Source: Euglena gracilis (Eukaryota > Euglenida > Euglenophyceae > Euglenales). From it: 64,000 bases of DNA. Below, piece after piece: positions 43,443-51,861 of the stretch (positions within the stretch are counted from its first letter, which is position 1; every line of letters begins with the position of its first letter). Position numbers and translations under genes: made by a program. Where the stretch lies: positions 22,176,001 through 22,240,000 of the forward strand of contig CP154956.1 in the NCBI GenBank assembly GCA_039621445.1. The letters run 5' to 3'. The notes under the pieces are model-generated. The model saw nothing but the letters and a program-made list of their open reading frames with translations, was not told the DNA's origin and made no database searches.

Positions 43443-44547
43443 GGGAAAGCACAAAACAGGGTCAGAAGATACGGCTGGCGTCGGCACAGTGTCTAGAGAG
43501 TTAGGGTAAGGGTTAGGGTTTAGGGTTAGGGCTCTTGGTCTGGGTTTAGGGGGGAGCACACAGCTGGCTGACGGCGTGACGGAAGCCGGGTCTTTTGTTT
43601 AGCTAACTTTGGGTGGCAAATGCCTAATTTGGTGTGCCAGCTCAGGACTTTGAGAGGCAAATTCCTAATTTTGTGTGCCAATTCCCAATCTTGAGACCAA
43701 ATTCCCGACTTCATGTGTAAATTGCTAATTTTGAGTGGCAATTGCCTAATTTCGGGGGTAAAAGTACTGAAATTTGGTGTGCCACTGCCTAATTTCGAGT
43801 GGCACATTCCTAATTGATAAAAAGGTTCTTAATTTTTAAAGGGAAAGGCCTAATTTTGGGGGGGATGTCCAATTTTGGGTTGGCAAATGCCTCAATGCAC
43901 AATTTTGGGTGGCATGAGTGGCAAATGCATATTTTGGGGAGAATTTGCTCAATTACAGCGGCATTTTGAGTTATCTTTCGAATTCTACAAGAGGAGCCAC
44001 CTTGGGCAATTTTTAGTCGCTCGAAACCATTTCACACAAAATTTGAGCCTGTTTTGTCCATTATTATTAGGTGAATTTTTGCCAGTTCGTTGAAAATGGG
44101 ACACCATTGAGCAATTTTCAGTCATTCGAATAATTTGAAGACAAGGATCCCCAAAAATAGGCCGAAAATGGCCAAAATTGGTCAAACAAAAAGTCCCAAA
44201 ATTGGCAAAATTGACAAAAATTGGCTAAAAAAATTAATACAAATGGGCAAAAATGCAGCCTCCCCCCACGATGAACATGACCTTGAAGGGAGATTGACGG
44301 CGAAATTGCTTCTGCATTGCAAGGATGTGGCTCGGGTCATTTTCCTGTGAGTCACACGGCTGGCCGACGGCTGGGGCGTGCTCCCCCTAGGGTTGGGTTG
44401 GGGTTTAGGTAACCCTAACCCTAAACCCTAACGCTAACCCAAACCCAAAACCCTAACCCTAACCCTAAACCCTAACGCTGACCCTAACCATCTAGACCCT
44501 GTGCCGATGCCAGCCGCATCTTCTGACCCTGTTTTTGTGCTTTCCCT
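43443..44547. mobile_element. Inverted-repeat element carrying TTAGGG-type tracts, host of a nested TA-flanked element
   Basis: Arms 43,443-43,498 (GGGAAAGCACAAAACAGGGT...) and 44,490-44,547 are inverted. Inside the arms are TTAGGG tracts (43,500-43,540) and CCCTAA tracts (44,400-44,488), then the nested element. A third arm copy with TTAGGG-like sequence lies at 47,662-47,745. Confidence 0.8.
43549..44387. mobile_element. TA-flanked 0.84-kb element with CCTAATTTTG ladder, copy 2
   Basis: Ends GGGGGGAGCAC and GTGCTCCCCC, with TA at 43,547-43,548 and 44,388-44,389. The same ladder and the same right-end GTGAGTCACACGGCTGGCCG as copy 1, overall diverged. It is inserted within telomere-like sequence. 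Confidence 0.88.
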
Positions 44548-44980
44548 GTCCATTAGTGACCCAAAGTAGGTCAAAAATAGGGTTAGGGATAGGGTTGGGG
44601 GGTGTCCCCCCCGAAACCCCGCCCAGTTCTGGGAAAAATTCTTTCAGGTGGGAGATGCCTAATTTTGGTTAAAATATAGTTGTCGTGCACATTTTTTTGG
44701 CTCCAATAAGGGCAAATGGGTCAAAATTTTGGGTTGGCGATGTCCAATTTGGAACCAAAATCCTAATTTGATGTGTGGAAATGCCTAATTTTTGGTGGCA
44801 TCATCCAAATTTTGCGACTTGGTGATTGCTAATTTTGACCTGGAAAAATCAGTTTCAACCCCCCCCCCCGGGTTTGGACAGGGTTAGGGTCAGGGTCAGG
44901 GTTAGGGTCACGTAGCCCTAACCTAGCCCAAGCCCTAACCCCAAACACAACCCTGACCCTAACCCTAACCCTAACTCCCT
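44384..44980. repeat. Interstitial telomere-like tracts, mixed orientation
   Basis: CCCTAA units at 44,400-44,488, TTAGGG/CAGGG units at 44,883-44,910 and CCCTAA again at 44,925-44,975. 44,650-44,840 carries more GCCTAATTTTGG ladder units. Confidence 0.88.
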
Positions 44981-45207
44981 TATGGCAGGGGGGGGTGTCT
45001 GGGAGGGGGGGGGACGCGGAGGGGGGGACGCGGGGGAGACGCCATTTTTGGGACGGTGAAAATTAGGAATTTGCTGCGAGAAATTTTTAGCTCACCCGGC
45101 GAATGGCGATGTCGATTGGCCGATTGAAGTTTTCATATATCTGATGCCATGTTACCCATCAATCGAAAGCTCTTCTCAAGGGCTTTTGACGGCCACAGGA
45201 TTCAGCA

Positions 45208-45412
45208 ATGCCCCCCCCCTTTATTTGACCCCCCTTAATTGAGCATTTGGGTCCGGGGAAAATTTTTTTTCATGCGCCGAAGGCGTCGAATTTTTTTTGC
45301 GCTTTTTCTAAAGGAATTTTTGACCCCCCCTTATTTGACCCCCCCCCTTATTTGAGCATTTGGGGGGTCCGTTGGCCCATGGGTGTGCTCAAATAAAGGG
45401 GGGGGGGTGGTA
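45208..45412. mobile_element. Miniature element with CCCCTTATTTGA core
   Basis: Left CCCCCCCCCTTTATTTGACC and right-end complement GGTCAAATAAAG-like sequence (CTCAAATAAAGGGGGGGGGT). The core recurs four times after C runs. TA follows the right end (45,411-45,412) but the left end lacks it, so that end is probably eroded. Confidence 0.75.
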
Positions 45413-45539
45413 ATGCACACGGCGCTTGTTTTCACGACAAAATGTGTCAAAAAAACCAATTTTGAGCCCCTTTTTGGGAACCCCCCATTTTTGGGTGCTG
45501 TTTTGGTCCTTGTTCACTTGCTTGAAGGAATGGGGTCAG

Positions 45540-45595
45540 GTTTAAGGTTAGGGTTAGGGTTAGGGTTGGGGTTAGGGTTGGGGTTAGGGTGAGGT
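45540..45595. repeat. TTAGGG-type interstitial tract
   Basis: GGTTAGGGTTAGGGTTAGGG with GGTTGGGG variants, orientation TTAGGG on +. Confidence 0.95.
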
Positions 45596-45789
45596 GGCGA
45601 TTGTGCAGCGAACAAGTACCACTGCTTCCACCACCAAAAATTTGACAAGGCGGTTGCCGTCAGGCCTGCATCGTGGACTTGGGTTTCACGCTTTGGTGTT
45701 GCCCAGAAAATGACAGCTTGACATCAAAATTGACCAACACTGACGGTTTCAGCAGGGGCACCAGCTGAAACCTTTTGTGTTGGTCGATT

Positions 45790-45872
45790 CAGGGCTGGAT
45801 AGAGGTAGAGGGATAGAGGTAGAGGCAGAGGTAGAGGTAGAGGTCACCTCTACCTCTACTATCCCTCTATGT
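45790..45872. repeat. GGTAGA hexamer palindrome, copy 1
   Basis: GAGGTAGAGGTAGAGG units are followed by their complement CCTCTACCTCTAC. The same arrangement occurs at 47,347-47,435. Confidence 0.92.
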
Positions 45873-45898
45873 TTCCTCATTGTCAAATTTTTTATACA

Positions 45899-46000
45899 AA
45901 AATCGACCGACACTAACAGATTCAGCAGGGGCGCCGGGCGCGAGCGAGCGAAGCGAGCCGCCCGGCGCCCTTGCTGAATCTGTTAGTGTCGGTCGATTTT
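45899..46000. repeat. Near-perfect 42-bp-arm hairpin
   Basis: Arms 45,899-45,940 and 45,959-46,000 (AAAATCGACCGACACTAACA... and complement) differ at one base. The 18-base loop is itself GAGCGA-repetitive. Diverged relatives are at 32,597-32,691 and 38,836-38,910. Confidence 0.95.
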
Positions 46001-46099
46001 TCTAAAACCTATTTTGTCTGGGCCCGACGCCTGTCTTGATATTCATTCGACCGAACCGCCTGGACGGAAATATGGTCAAAAAAGTGGTTTTTGGCCCAT

Positions 46100-46235
46100 T
46101 AACGGGCGCCTGAATGGAAATCGACCGACACTTACGGGCGCCTGAATAGAAATCGACCGACACTAACGGGCGCCTGAATGGAAATCGACCGACACTAACG
46201 GGCGCCTGAATGGAAATCGACTGACATAAACGGTT
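46100..46235. repeat. GGGCGCCTGAATGGAAAT minisatellite
   Basis: Four ~32-base units, inverted relative to 38,600-38,725. Confidence 0.92.
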
Positions 46236-46339
46236 TCCGATGTCTTGGAAATCGACCGACCTTTTGTGTCCTTTTTTGAATGCCCTTTTGTTCCGTTTCG
46301 GGACATTTTAGGTTTCAGCTAAAATGACCTGAAAAATCA

Positions 46340-47115
46340 CCTGAAATCCGTTAATGTCGACCCAACCTTTTGTTCCCTTTTTCGGAATGCAGCTTTTCTT
46401 CCATTTTGAAAGAAACAATCTCTACATCAAGAACTGTGTCTTAAACGCAGACTCTGCATTTTTTCGGAATGAATTTTTTCTTCCATTTTGACAAGAACAA
46501 TCTCTATCTCAAGAACTGTGCCTAAAACGCAGACTCTGCATTTTTTTAGAAACACAGATTTTGACCAAAGCCATGTTGCCAGGAACACAGCCTTGCAATA
46601 GAATAGAATTGCAATACAGGCGTCGAGCCCAGAAAATAGGTTTAACGTGGCCAAATCACTCCTCACCCAAAAGCTTTTCTTTCAGATGACCAGTGATACC
46701 AACTGGTTCAGGGCAAATTTGCCGAATGCTTTGTCTGAAGTCCCAGAAAATGATAATCTTCAGCTCCGTCCTTCCGTCTGTTCCATCCAAAGTTCAGCCA
46801 GCTGTGATCACCTGACCACAAAATTTGGTTTTTTTCTGGTCCATAACGCCTCCACAACCCCATAGGACCAAAAATGTCTTCAAAAAAGGGAGATCCAAAA
46901 TGTCCAAAAAGTCACTAAAAATTCCCAATCTGACCAGCAACAGATTTCAATGGAATGGAAATCGACCGACATAAATGGGCGCCTGAATGGAAATCGACTG
47001 ACATAAACGGGCGCCTGAATGGAAATCGACTGACACAAACAATTTCAGGCTGAAATCCGTTAATGTCAGTAGAATTTCAAGACAGGCGTCGGGCCCAGAA
47101 AATAGGTTTTAAGGA
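46340..47115. repeat. Inverted copy pair, right member
   Basis: Reverse complement of 35,816-36,462 plus 37,087-37,195. It lacks the 36,463-37,086 insertion and so gives the empty site. It includes a local ~75-base duplication (46,395-46,450 and 46,480-46,530). Confidence 0.9.
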
Positions 47116-47660
47116 AAGTGGCTTATCAAAGAGAATTTTTGCCGAACAAAGGCAATTTTATGAAAAAAATCAGAAATTGGCCATTCTTGTCACAAATCTC
47201 TTATGACAATTTTTGAAACCACCCATCCAGATATTTTTTCTCATTCCTAACCTATATAAGATGCGCTGAAATGCTAATTTGCCAAATTTGAGGCATTTGG
47301 AGCATTTTGTGGCCCTTATTGGTGCCAGTTTGTGACATTTTATGGACATAGAGGTGACATAGAGGTAGAGGTAGAGGTAGAGGTGGGTCAGATAGAGGTA
47401 GAGGACTTTGACCTCTACCTCTACCTCTATCCAGCCCTGGTCGATTTTTCTAAAACCCATTTTACTAGGCCAGACCTCCATTTAGTATGTATCACCCAAA
47501 AATTTTTTTACATATCACATGTATCACAGCCTAAAAATTAATGTATCGCATATGGATCACCAAATATTTTTGGTACTTGTCTGTTAGTCGATCCACGGCA
47601 GTGCATCAAGTCTGGTGGTCGATCCACACCTATTTTTGGCCAACTTTGGGTCACTATGAT
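47116..47660. other. Intronic sequence with GGTAGA palindrome copy 2
   Basis: No gene is recognised. 47,347-47,435 is the GGTAGA palindrome. TACTTGTCTGTTA at about 47,572-47,584 matches the end of the 48,688-49,119 element and may be a remnant. Confidence 0.5.
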
Positions 47661-47779
47661 GGACAGGGAAAGCACAAAACAGGGTCAGAAGATACAGCTG
47701 GTGTCGGCACAGGGTCTAGAGAGTAGTTAGGATTAGGGTTAGGAGGAGGTCAAAAATGCTCAAGAAGTTTCAAAAAAAT

Positions 47780-48500
47780 GGGTATTTAGGGCGAAATTGG
47801 CCTTGATTCCTTGAACGCCGGTTCGGGCGTGAAGCCAGAGCCCCTAATCCACGGTTTCAACAACTGTGTTCAGAACGCCGGTTCGGCTTCCCCGAACCGG
47901 CGTTCTGAAACACGGCTTCCGCCTGAACCGGCGTTCTGAATACAGTTTTCGTATCAGTAAACCTCTTGTTGGTTAACCAACAAAGGCTTTCTTTGTTGGT
48001 TTCCAGATGTCAACTCAGCGATCGTGTATTCCAAAATTTGACATCTTAATTTGTGAAATCTCACACCTCAGGTGCTATGCAGCATGTCAATTGAAAGCTG
48101 TCACCCTCAGCCATACTGCACAGCTCCCTGAAAATCGCCGATCGCATTTTCCGACCCTTTTCGCAAATTCCAAAATCCACTGTTCACCTGCCATGTTGCA
48201 CCTTGATCGATGGCCCTTCTCAAGGGCTTTCAGCAGATGGCCTTCGATTTCAGTCGTACTGCATGGTGTTCTATTTCATAAATCACCAAAATTTGGCCAA
48301 ATGGAAATTGTTGCACAAAATACCCCAATTTCTGGCCAAATACCCCCCAAAGCTGCTCAGAGATAATTGCCACATGTCTACAAACCATTTTGGACACTTT
48401 TGGGCACTTTTTATTTTGGGTCCCCCAGACGCCGTCTTCCCGCCCGAACCGGCGTTCTGGACGCCGGTTCGGGCGTGAAGCCAGAGTCCCAATACACGGT
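47780..48500. repeat. Mosaic repeat with GAACGCCGGTTCGG palindromes
   Basis: 47,865-47,945 is a palindrome of CAGAACGCCGGTTC units. 48,000-48,420 is inverted relative to 37,320-37,790 (ATTCCAAAATTTGACAT, CATGTTGCACCTTGATCGAT). The order differs from a simple inverted duplication. Confidence 0.75.
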
Positions 48501-48687
48501 TTCAAGCAAAAAGTGACCATCCGGTCCGAATTCAACCTCAACTTCAATCTCCCTCTTCCCAATGCAGCTTTTCCAGTGCCAAATATTCTTCTCCACATTC
48601 AAAATTGTGTTTGGTTTAAAAAATAAATAAATTTTCGTTGTTTTTCCGCGCAGAAATAAAATTTTATGTTTCCTGGAAAAATGGGTA

Positions 48688-49119
48688 CTTGTCTGTTATC
48701 GTACGACATACCCCCCCCCCTTTTGGTTATGGTACGACAGGCCTTTTTTGGGTTATTTAGGGTTAATTAAAGGTATAGGGTTAGGTGCGCACATGCATGT
48801 TTGCGCTACATGGCCACGTTGCGCTCCATGGCCACGTTGCGCTACACGGCCATGTAGCGCAACGTGGCCATGTAGCGCAACGTGGCCATTAGCGCACCTA
48901 ACCCTACTCCTTCCATAACCCCATAATAGCGCTACATGGCCATGTTGCGCTACACGGCCATGTAGCGCAACGTGGCCATGGAGCGCAACGTGGCCATGTA
49001 GCGCACTGCAGCATGAGCGCACCTAACCCTATACCTTTAATTAACCCTAAATAAACCAAAAAAAGGGTGTCGTACCATAACGAAAAGGGGGGGGGGTATG
49101 TCGTACGATAACAGACAAG
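48688..49119. mobile_element. TA-flanked element with ~105-bp terminal inverted repeats and GCGCAACGTGGCCATGTA minisatellite
   Basis: Ends CTTGTCTGTTATCGTACGAC and complement, with TA at 48,686-48,687 and 49,120-49,121. The inverted repeats run to TAGGGTTAGGTGCGC with about 95 percent identity. The interior alternates GCGCTACATGGCCACGTT and its complement. Confidence 0.94.
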
Positions 49120-49121
49120 TA

Positions 49122-49640
49122 CCGAAAAAATTGCAAATATTTCCATTGTATTTTTCTCAGAAATTTCACGTGCAATCCGGGGGGGGGGGACCTCAAATTT
49201 CAGCAACCCCCCAGGACAAAATTCCAAACTCAGGCCAGGCTTGAACAAGCAATGCTGGTTTGCCGGGGGGGGGGGGAGTGCTTGTTCGCCACTTGACCGC
49301 CACCTTGCCCTAACCCAATAGGTAGGGTTAGACATTTTCCCCACCTGAATCGAACGCATGATGATCATGTGGTCACTCTCATCGCCTGCTGGGCGGTTGA
49401 TTTGCGAGCACGGGGTGGTACAAGGGGTCGAGGAGGGGTCCTGGTCTGTGCCAACTGGCCTGGACTGAACCTAGCATGAGCGGGACAGGGTGACCCCCAA
49501 CCTGTTTTGTTGCTTAAATTAGGGTTTCAACCGACCGCTAAAATTTCGGGGTGCAGAACAGTGCAACTCCAATTCCCCGAAAGGTTCTAGTTTGCTACTC
49601 GACTGCCACCCCCAAACGTCTTAAGAAAAGCCAAGAAGCA
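49122..49640. other. Intron 3 start region, no gene recognised
   Basis: Mixed composition with G runs at 49,180 and 49,264. Nothing further is supported. Confidence 0.4.
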
Positions 49641-49641
49641 C

Positions 49642-49761
49642 CTGTGCAGATGGGATCAGGCTCTGATCTAACAGATTCAAAATGTCTTTGCAGATGTTTG
49701 ACAACTCAGCTTGAATGGTTTTCTTGTATTCTTTGATTACCTTGACATTGTTCTCATTTCC
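49642..49761 (-). CDS. 14-3-3: 14-3-3 protein, exon 3
   Basis: Exactly 40 codons, beginning [20 protein letters not shown] and ending [11 protein letters not shown] before the donor CAG|GTGCTT. It corresponds to helix 5 and the following loop, with the family words AELSNIC and LIPSA. The acceptor is TTTACAACAG. The intron after this exon is the 21.8-kb one. Confidence 0.97.
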
Positions 49762-49809
49762 CTGTTGTAAATATCAAATTTCATTTTGTGTATTCATTTT
49801 TCTTCAAAC

Positions 49810-49964
49810 CTTCTGCTCTTCCTTCTGTTCAATGGAGGAAATGATTCTCCAGGATGCCCGGCGAGACCCAATCACGTTCTTGTACGCCACACTGAGAAGG
49901 TTTCGTTCCTCCACAGTCAACTCAGCATTCGATTTCACAACTTTCTTCATGCTGTTCACCATCT
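49810..49964 (-). CDS. 14-3-3: 14-3-3 protein, exon 2
   Basis: 155 bases, after the acceptor GTGCTGTAG, complete the split GAG codon and encode 51 residues. These include [20 protein letters not shown] and [17 protein letters not shown]. The region carries the phosphate-binding lysine (in AYKNVIG) and arginine (in SRRASWR), and the most conserved family signature. It is bounded by two introns of 50 and 48 nt. Confidence 0.98.
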
Positions 49965-50014
49965 CTACAGCACATTGGGCAAGGGGATGAGAATTTTTCT
50001 TGAAGAAGATTTAC

Positions 50015-50081
50015 CATCATATCGTTCAGCTTGCTCGGCAAGTTTGGCCAAGAACACCAAGTTTTCGTGCTCCCCAGGCAT
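50015..50081 (-). CDS. 14-3-3: 14-3-3 protein, exon 1 (N-terminal)
   Basis: The ATG at 50,081 opens MPGEHENLVFLAKLAEQAER and is followed by YD plus one base before the donor GTAAAT. FLAKLAEQAERYD is the 14-3-3 dimer-interface helix, and starts at this distance are normal for the family, so this ATG is preferred. A TGTCATTAG upstream (minus strand, near 50,110) could be the acceptor of a 5' UTR intron, but that is speculation. Confidence 0.96.
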
Positions 50082-50124
50082 TTTCTCAACTTACTCAAAG
50101 GGAAGATCCTAATGACAATCAACG

Positions 50125-51103
50125 GTAGGTATCGCGCCTTCTCGCGATGGCAGCACGTCATGCATGGGCCGCTTGAGCCAGCCAGCCAGACCCCTCCTCC
50201 GACCAGGCGGCCCTTGACGACCTCTGCTCCCTCCTAGGCCCCAACCACCCGGAAAGCCAACGCCTGCGCAACCCCGCCCTGCTTGCCTGTGCCACCGGCA
50301 ACGATACCTCACAGAAGTGGTGGCAAAAAGAGATAACCAAGAGGACCGTGGATGCCCTGCTTGACCGTGTGCCCGTCCGAGACCAGGCTCGTCTCCTGGA
50401 GCAGAGTAATGGCATAGGTCACGGATGGATGAGCATCGTCCCCAACTCTGCCATGCACACCCTCATCGAGCCAGCGGACTACTGCATCGGCTTGAAGTGG
50501 TGGCTGGGGGTTCCCTTGGAAGACAGTGAGGGCACATGTGCCGGGTGTCAATCCACCACTGACATCCACGGTGACCACAACCTCTGCTGCATCCGCAATA
50601 ACTTTGCTAACCGCCATAACGCTGTTCAGGACGCCCTTTTCAACATCCTGTCCTCGAACGGCCAAGGCGTGCAACGCGAAGTCCAGGTCCCTAACCAACC
50701 GGATGCATCCCTCCGACCAGCAGACCTCTTGCTTGCCTGCTGGCAGGACGGGAAACCCACTGCAGTAGACATCACCGTGGCCCACGGTTGGCAGCGCACA
50801 GAACAGACAGCGACTCGTGAACGCTGGCGGACCTTCCTCAAAAGGCGCGAAACAGCCAAACACCAGAAATACGACACCCCCTGCCGCAACGGCGGATGGT
50901 CTTTCGCCACACTGGCATTCGGTACCTGGGGGGGAGTGGGACCAGAGAGTGCCAAACTGCTGTCTCGCATGTTCAAAAGGAGTACAGCCTGGGATGACGG
51001 ACAGATTCGCAGCACCCGCCAAGCAGAATACTACCAGCTGTTGTCCCTATCCCTCTTCCGGCAAGTTACCATCCTACTACGCCCCAAGCACGTCATACAT
51101 TAA
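50125..51103 (+). pseudogene. LINE-1 of this window: 5'-truncated restriction-like-endonuclease LINE ORF
   Basis: This is the C-terminal end of a non-LTR retrotransposon polyprotein. The frame is open from about 50,125 (no native start) to TAA at 51,101-51,103. It shows TSQKWWQKE, then WWLGVPL, a zinc-knuckle CAGC..HGDHNLCC, and the endonuclease motif RPADLLL..AVDITVAH (PD-(D/E)XK type, as in R2/NeSL-like elements). The reverse transcriptase is missing through 5' truncation. It lies head-to-head with the 14-3-3 gene, about 45 bases from its ATG. The ORF has no internal stop, so the insertion may be young. Confidence 0.88.
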
Positions 51104-51845
51104 CAACATCCCCGACCACCGAACCCGCACATCACACCAAAGACCACCTCCGCCAGTCAGCTAACGGGCAGCCGGAGCAACGGCGCCCCGCAGCAGGAAA
51201 CAGCCCGCACAGGCAGCCAGCCAAACCGGCCCGCAAAGCACCGGTCCCCCCCACTGCCAACTGGAGCACCACTCTCCCCCGCGCCTCCACCACCAGGCCG
51301 CCCACCACACATGTGGGCGTGTACATAGCTCCTCCCCGCATCCCAAAGCGGCCCCCTCCCCTATGCCATATATTGGGGACGGTCCGCGCCTGCCCCCCCC
51401 GCCTCTGAACCCCGCCCTCCGCCCTCCGCCCACTTTGTAAAGTTACCTCTGCTATGCCATATATTGGGGACGGTCCGCGCCTGCCCCCCCCCCCGCCTCT
51501 GAACCCCGCCCTCCGCCCACTTTGTAAAGTTACCTCTGCTACCTCCCCCCTCCACACATAGCCCCTACCCCGAACACTCCCCTCTGTACATAGCCCTCAC
51601 CCCGAACACTCCAAGTACATAGCCTTACTCCCCTGAACTCTTCAAATCCAGTAGGCTGTGCCACTGGTCGGTGGATTCGGTTCGCCCCACCACCGTTCTG
51701 TCTTTCTCCGGCGGCTGAAAAAATGGGCCGCTTTCTGAGTGTCTATTTTTTTTCGCATAATACATGGCGGACAATTGAAAGCCCCTGGTGGGGTCAAGTA
51801 TCCAAGTCAAGAGTTCAATTGCCATTGAGAGTCACTTACAAGTCC
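51104..51845 (+). repeat. LINE-1 3' UTR, with 88-bp tandem duplication and conserved tail
   Basis: TATGCCATATATTGGGGACG units are duplicated at 51,362-51,450 and 51,451-51,540. From 51,590 onward it matches the 3' UTR of LINE-3 (60,840 down to 60,640, minus): CAGTAGGCTGTGCCACTGGT, CCCCACCACCGTT and TTCTGAGTGTCTATTTT, ending AAAGCCCC. Confidence 0.85.
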
Positions 51846-51861
51846 TGCTGGTGCAGGCAGA

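Larger units (their letters stand above)
27823..49641 (-). other. 14-3-3: 14-3-3 intron 3 (21.8 kb)
   Basis: The donor is CAG|GTGCTT at 49,641 and the acceptor TTTCCTCAG ends at 27,823. It contains miniature elements, minisatellites, palindromes and TTAGGG-type tracts listed separately. No other host exon is recognised inside. Confidence 0.9.
21237..50081 (-). other. 14-3-3: 14-3-3 gene, full span (5 exons, 4 introns)
   Basis: This is the host gene of the window. Spliced coding length is 690 bases (229 codons plus stop). All four introns begin GT and end AG, and the phases match at every junction: intron 1 splits a codon after base 1, introns 2 and 3 fall between codons, and intron 4 splits after base 2. 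Intron sizes are 50, 48, 21,819 and 6,238 nt. The two giant introns contain nearly all of the repeats between 21.4 and 49.6 kb. The protein would be a dimeric phosphoserine/phosphothreonine-binding adaptor. It lacks the long acidic tail common in the family. A LINE fragment of opposite orientation lies within about 50 bases upstream of the ATG. Confidence 0.93.
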
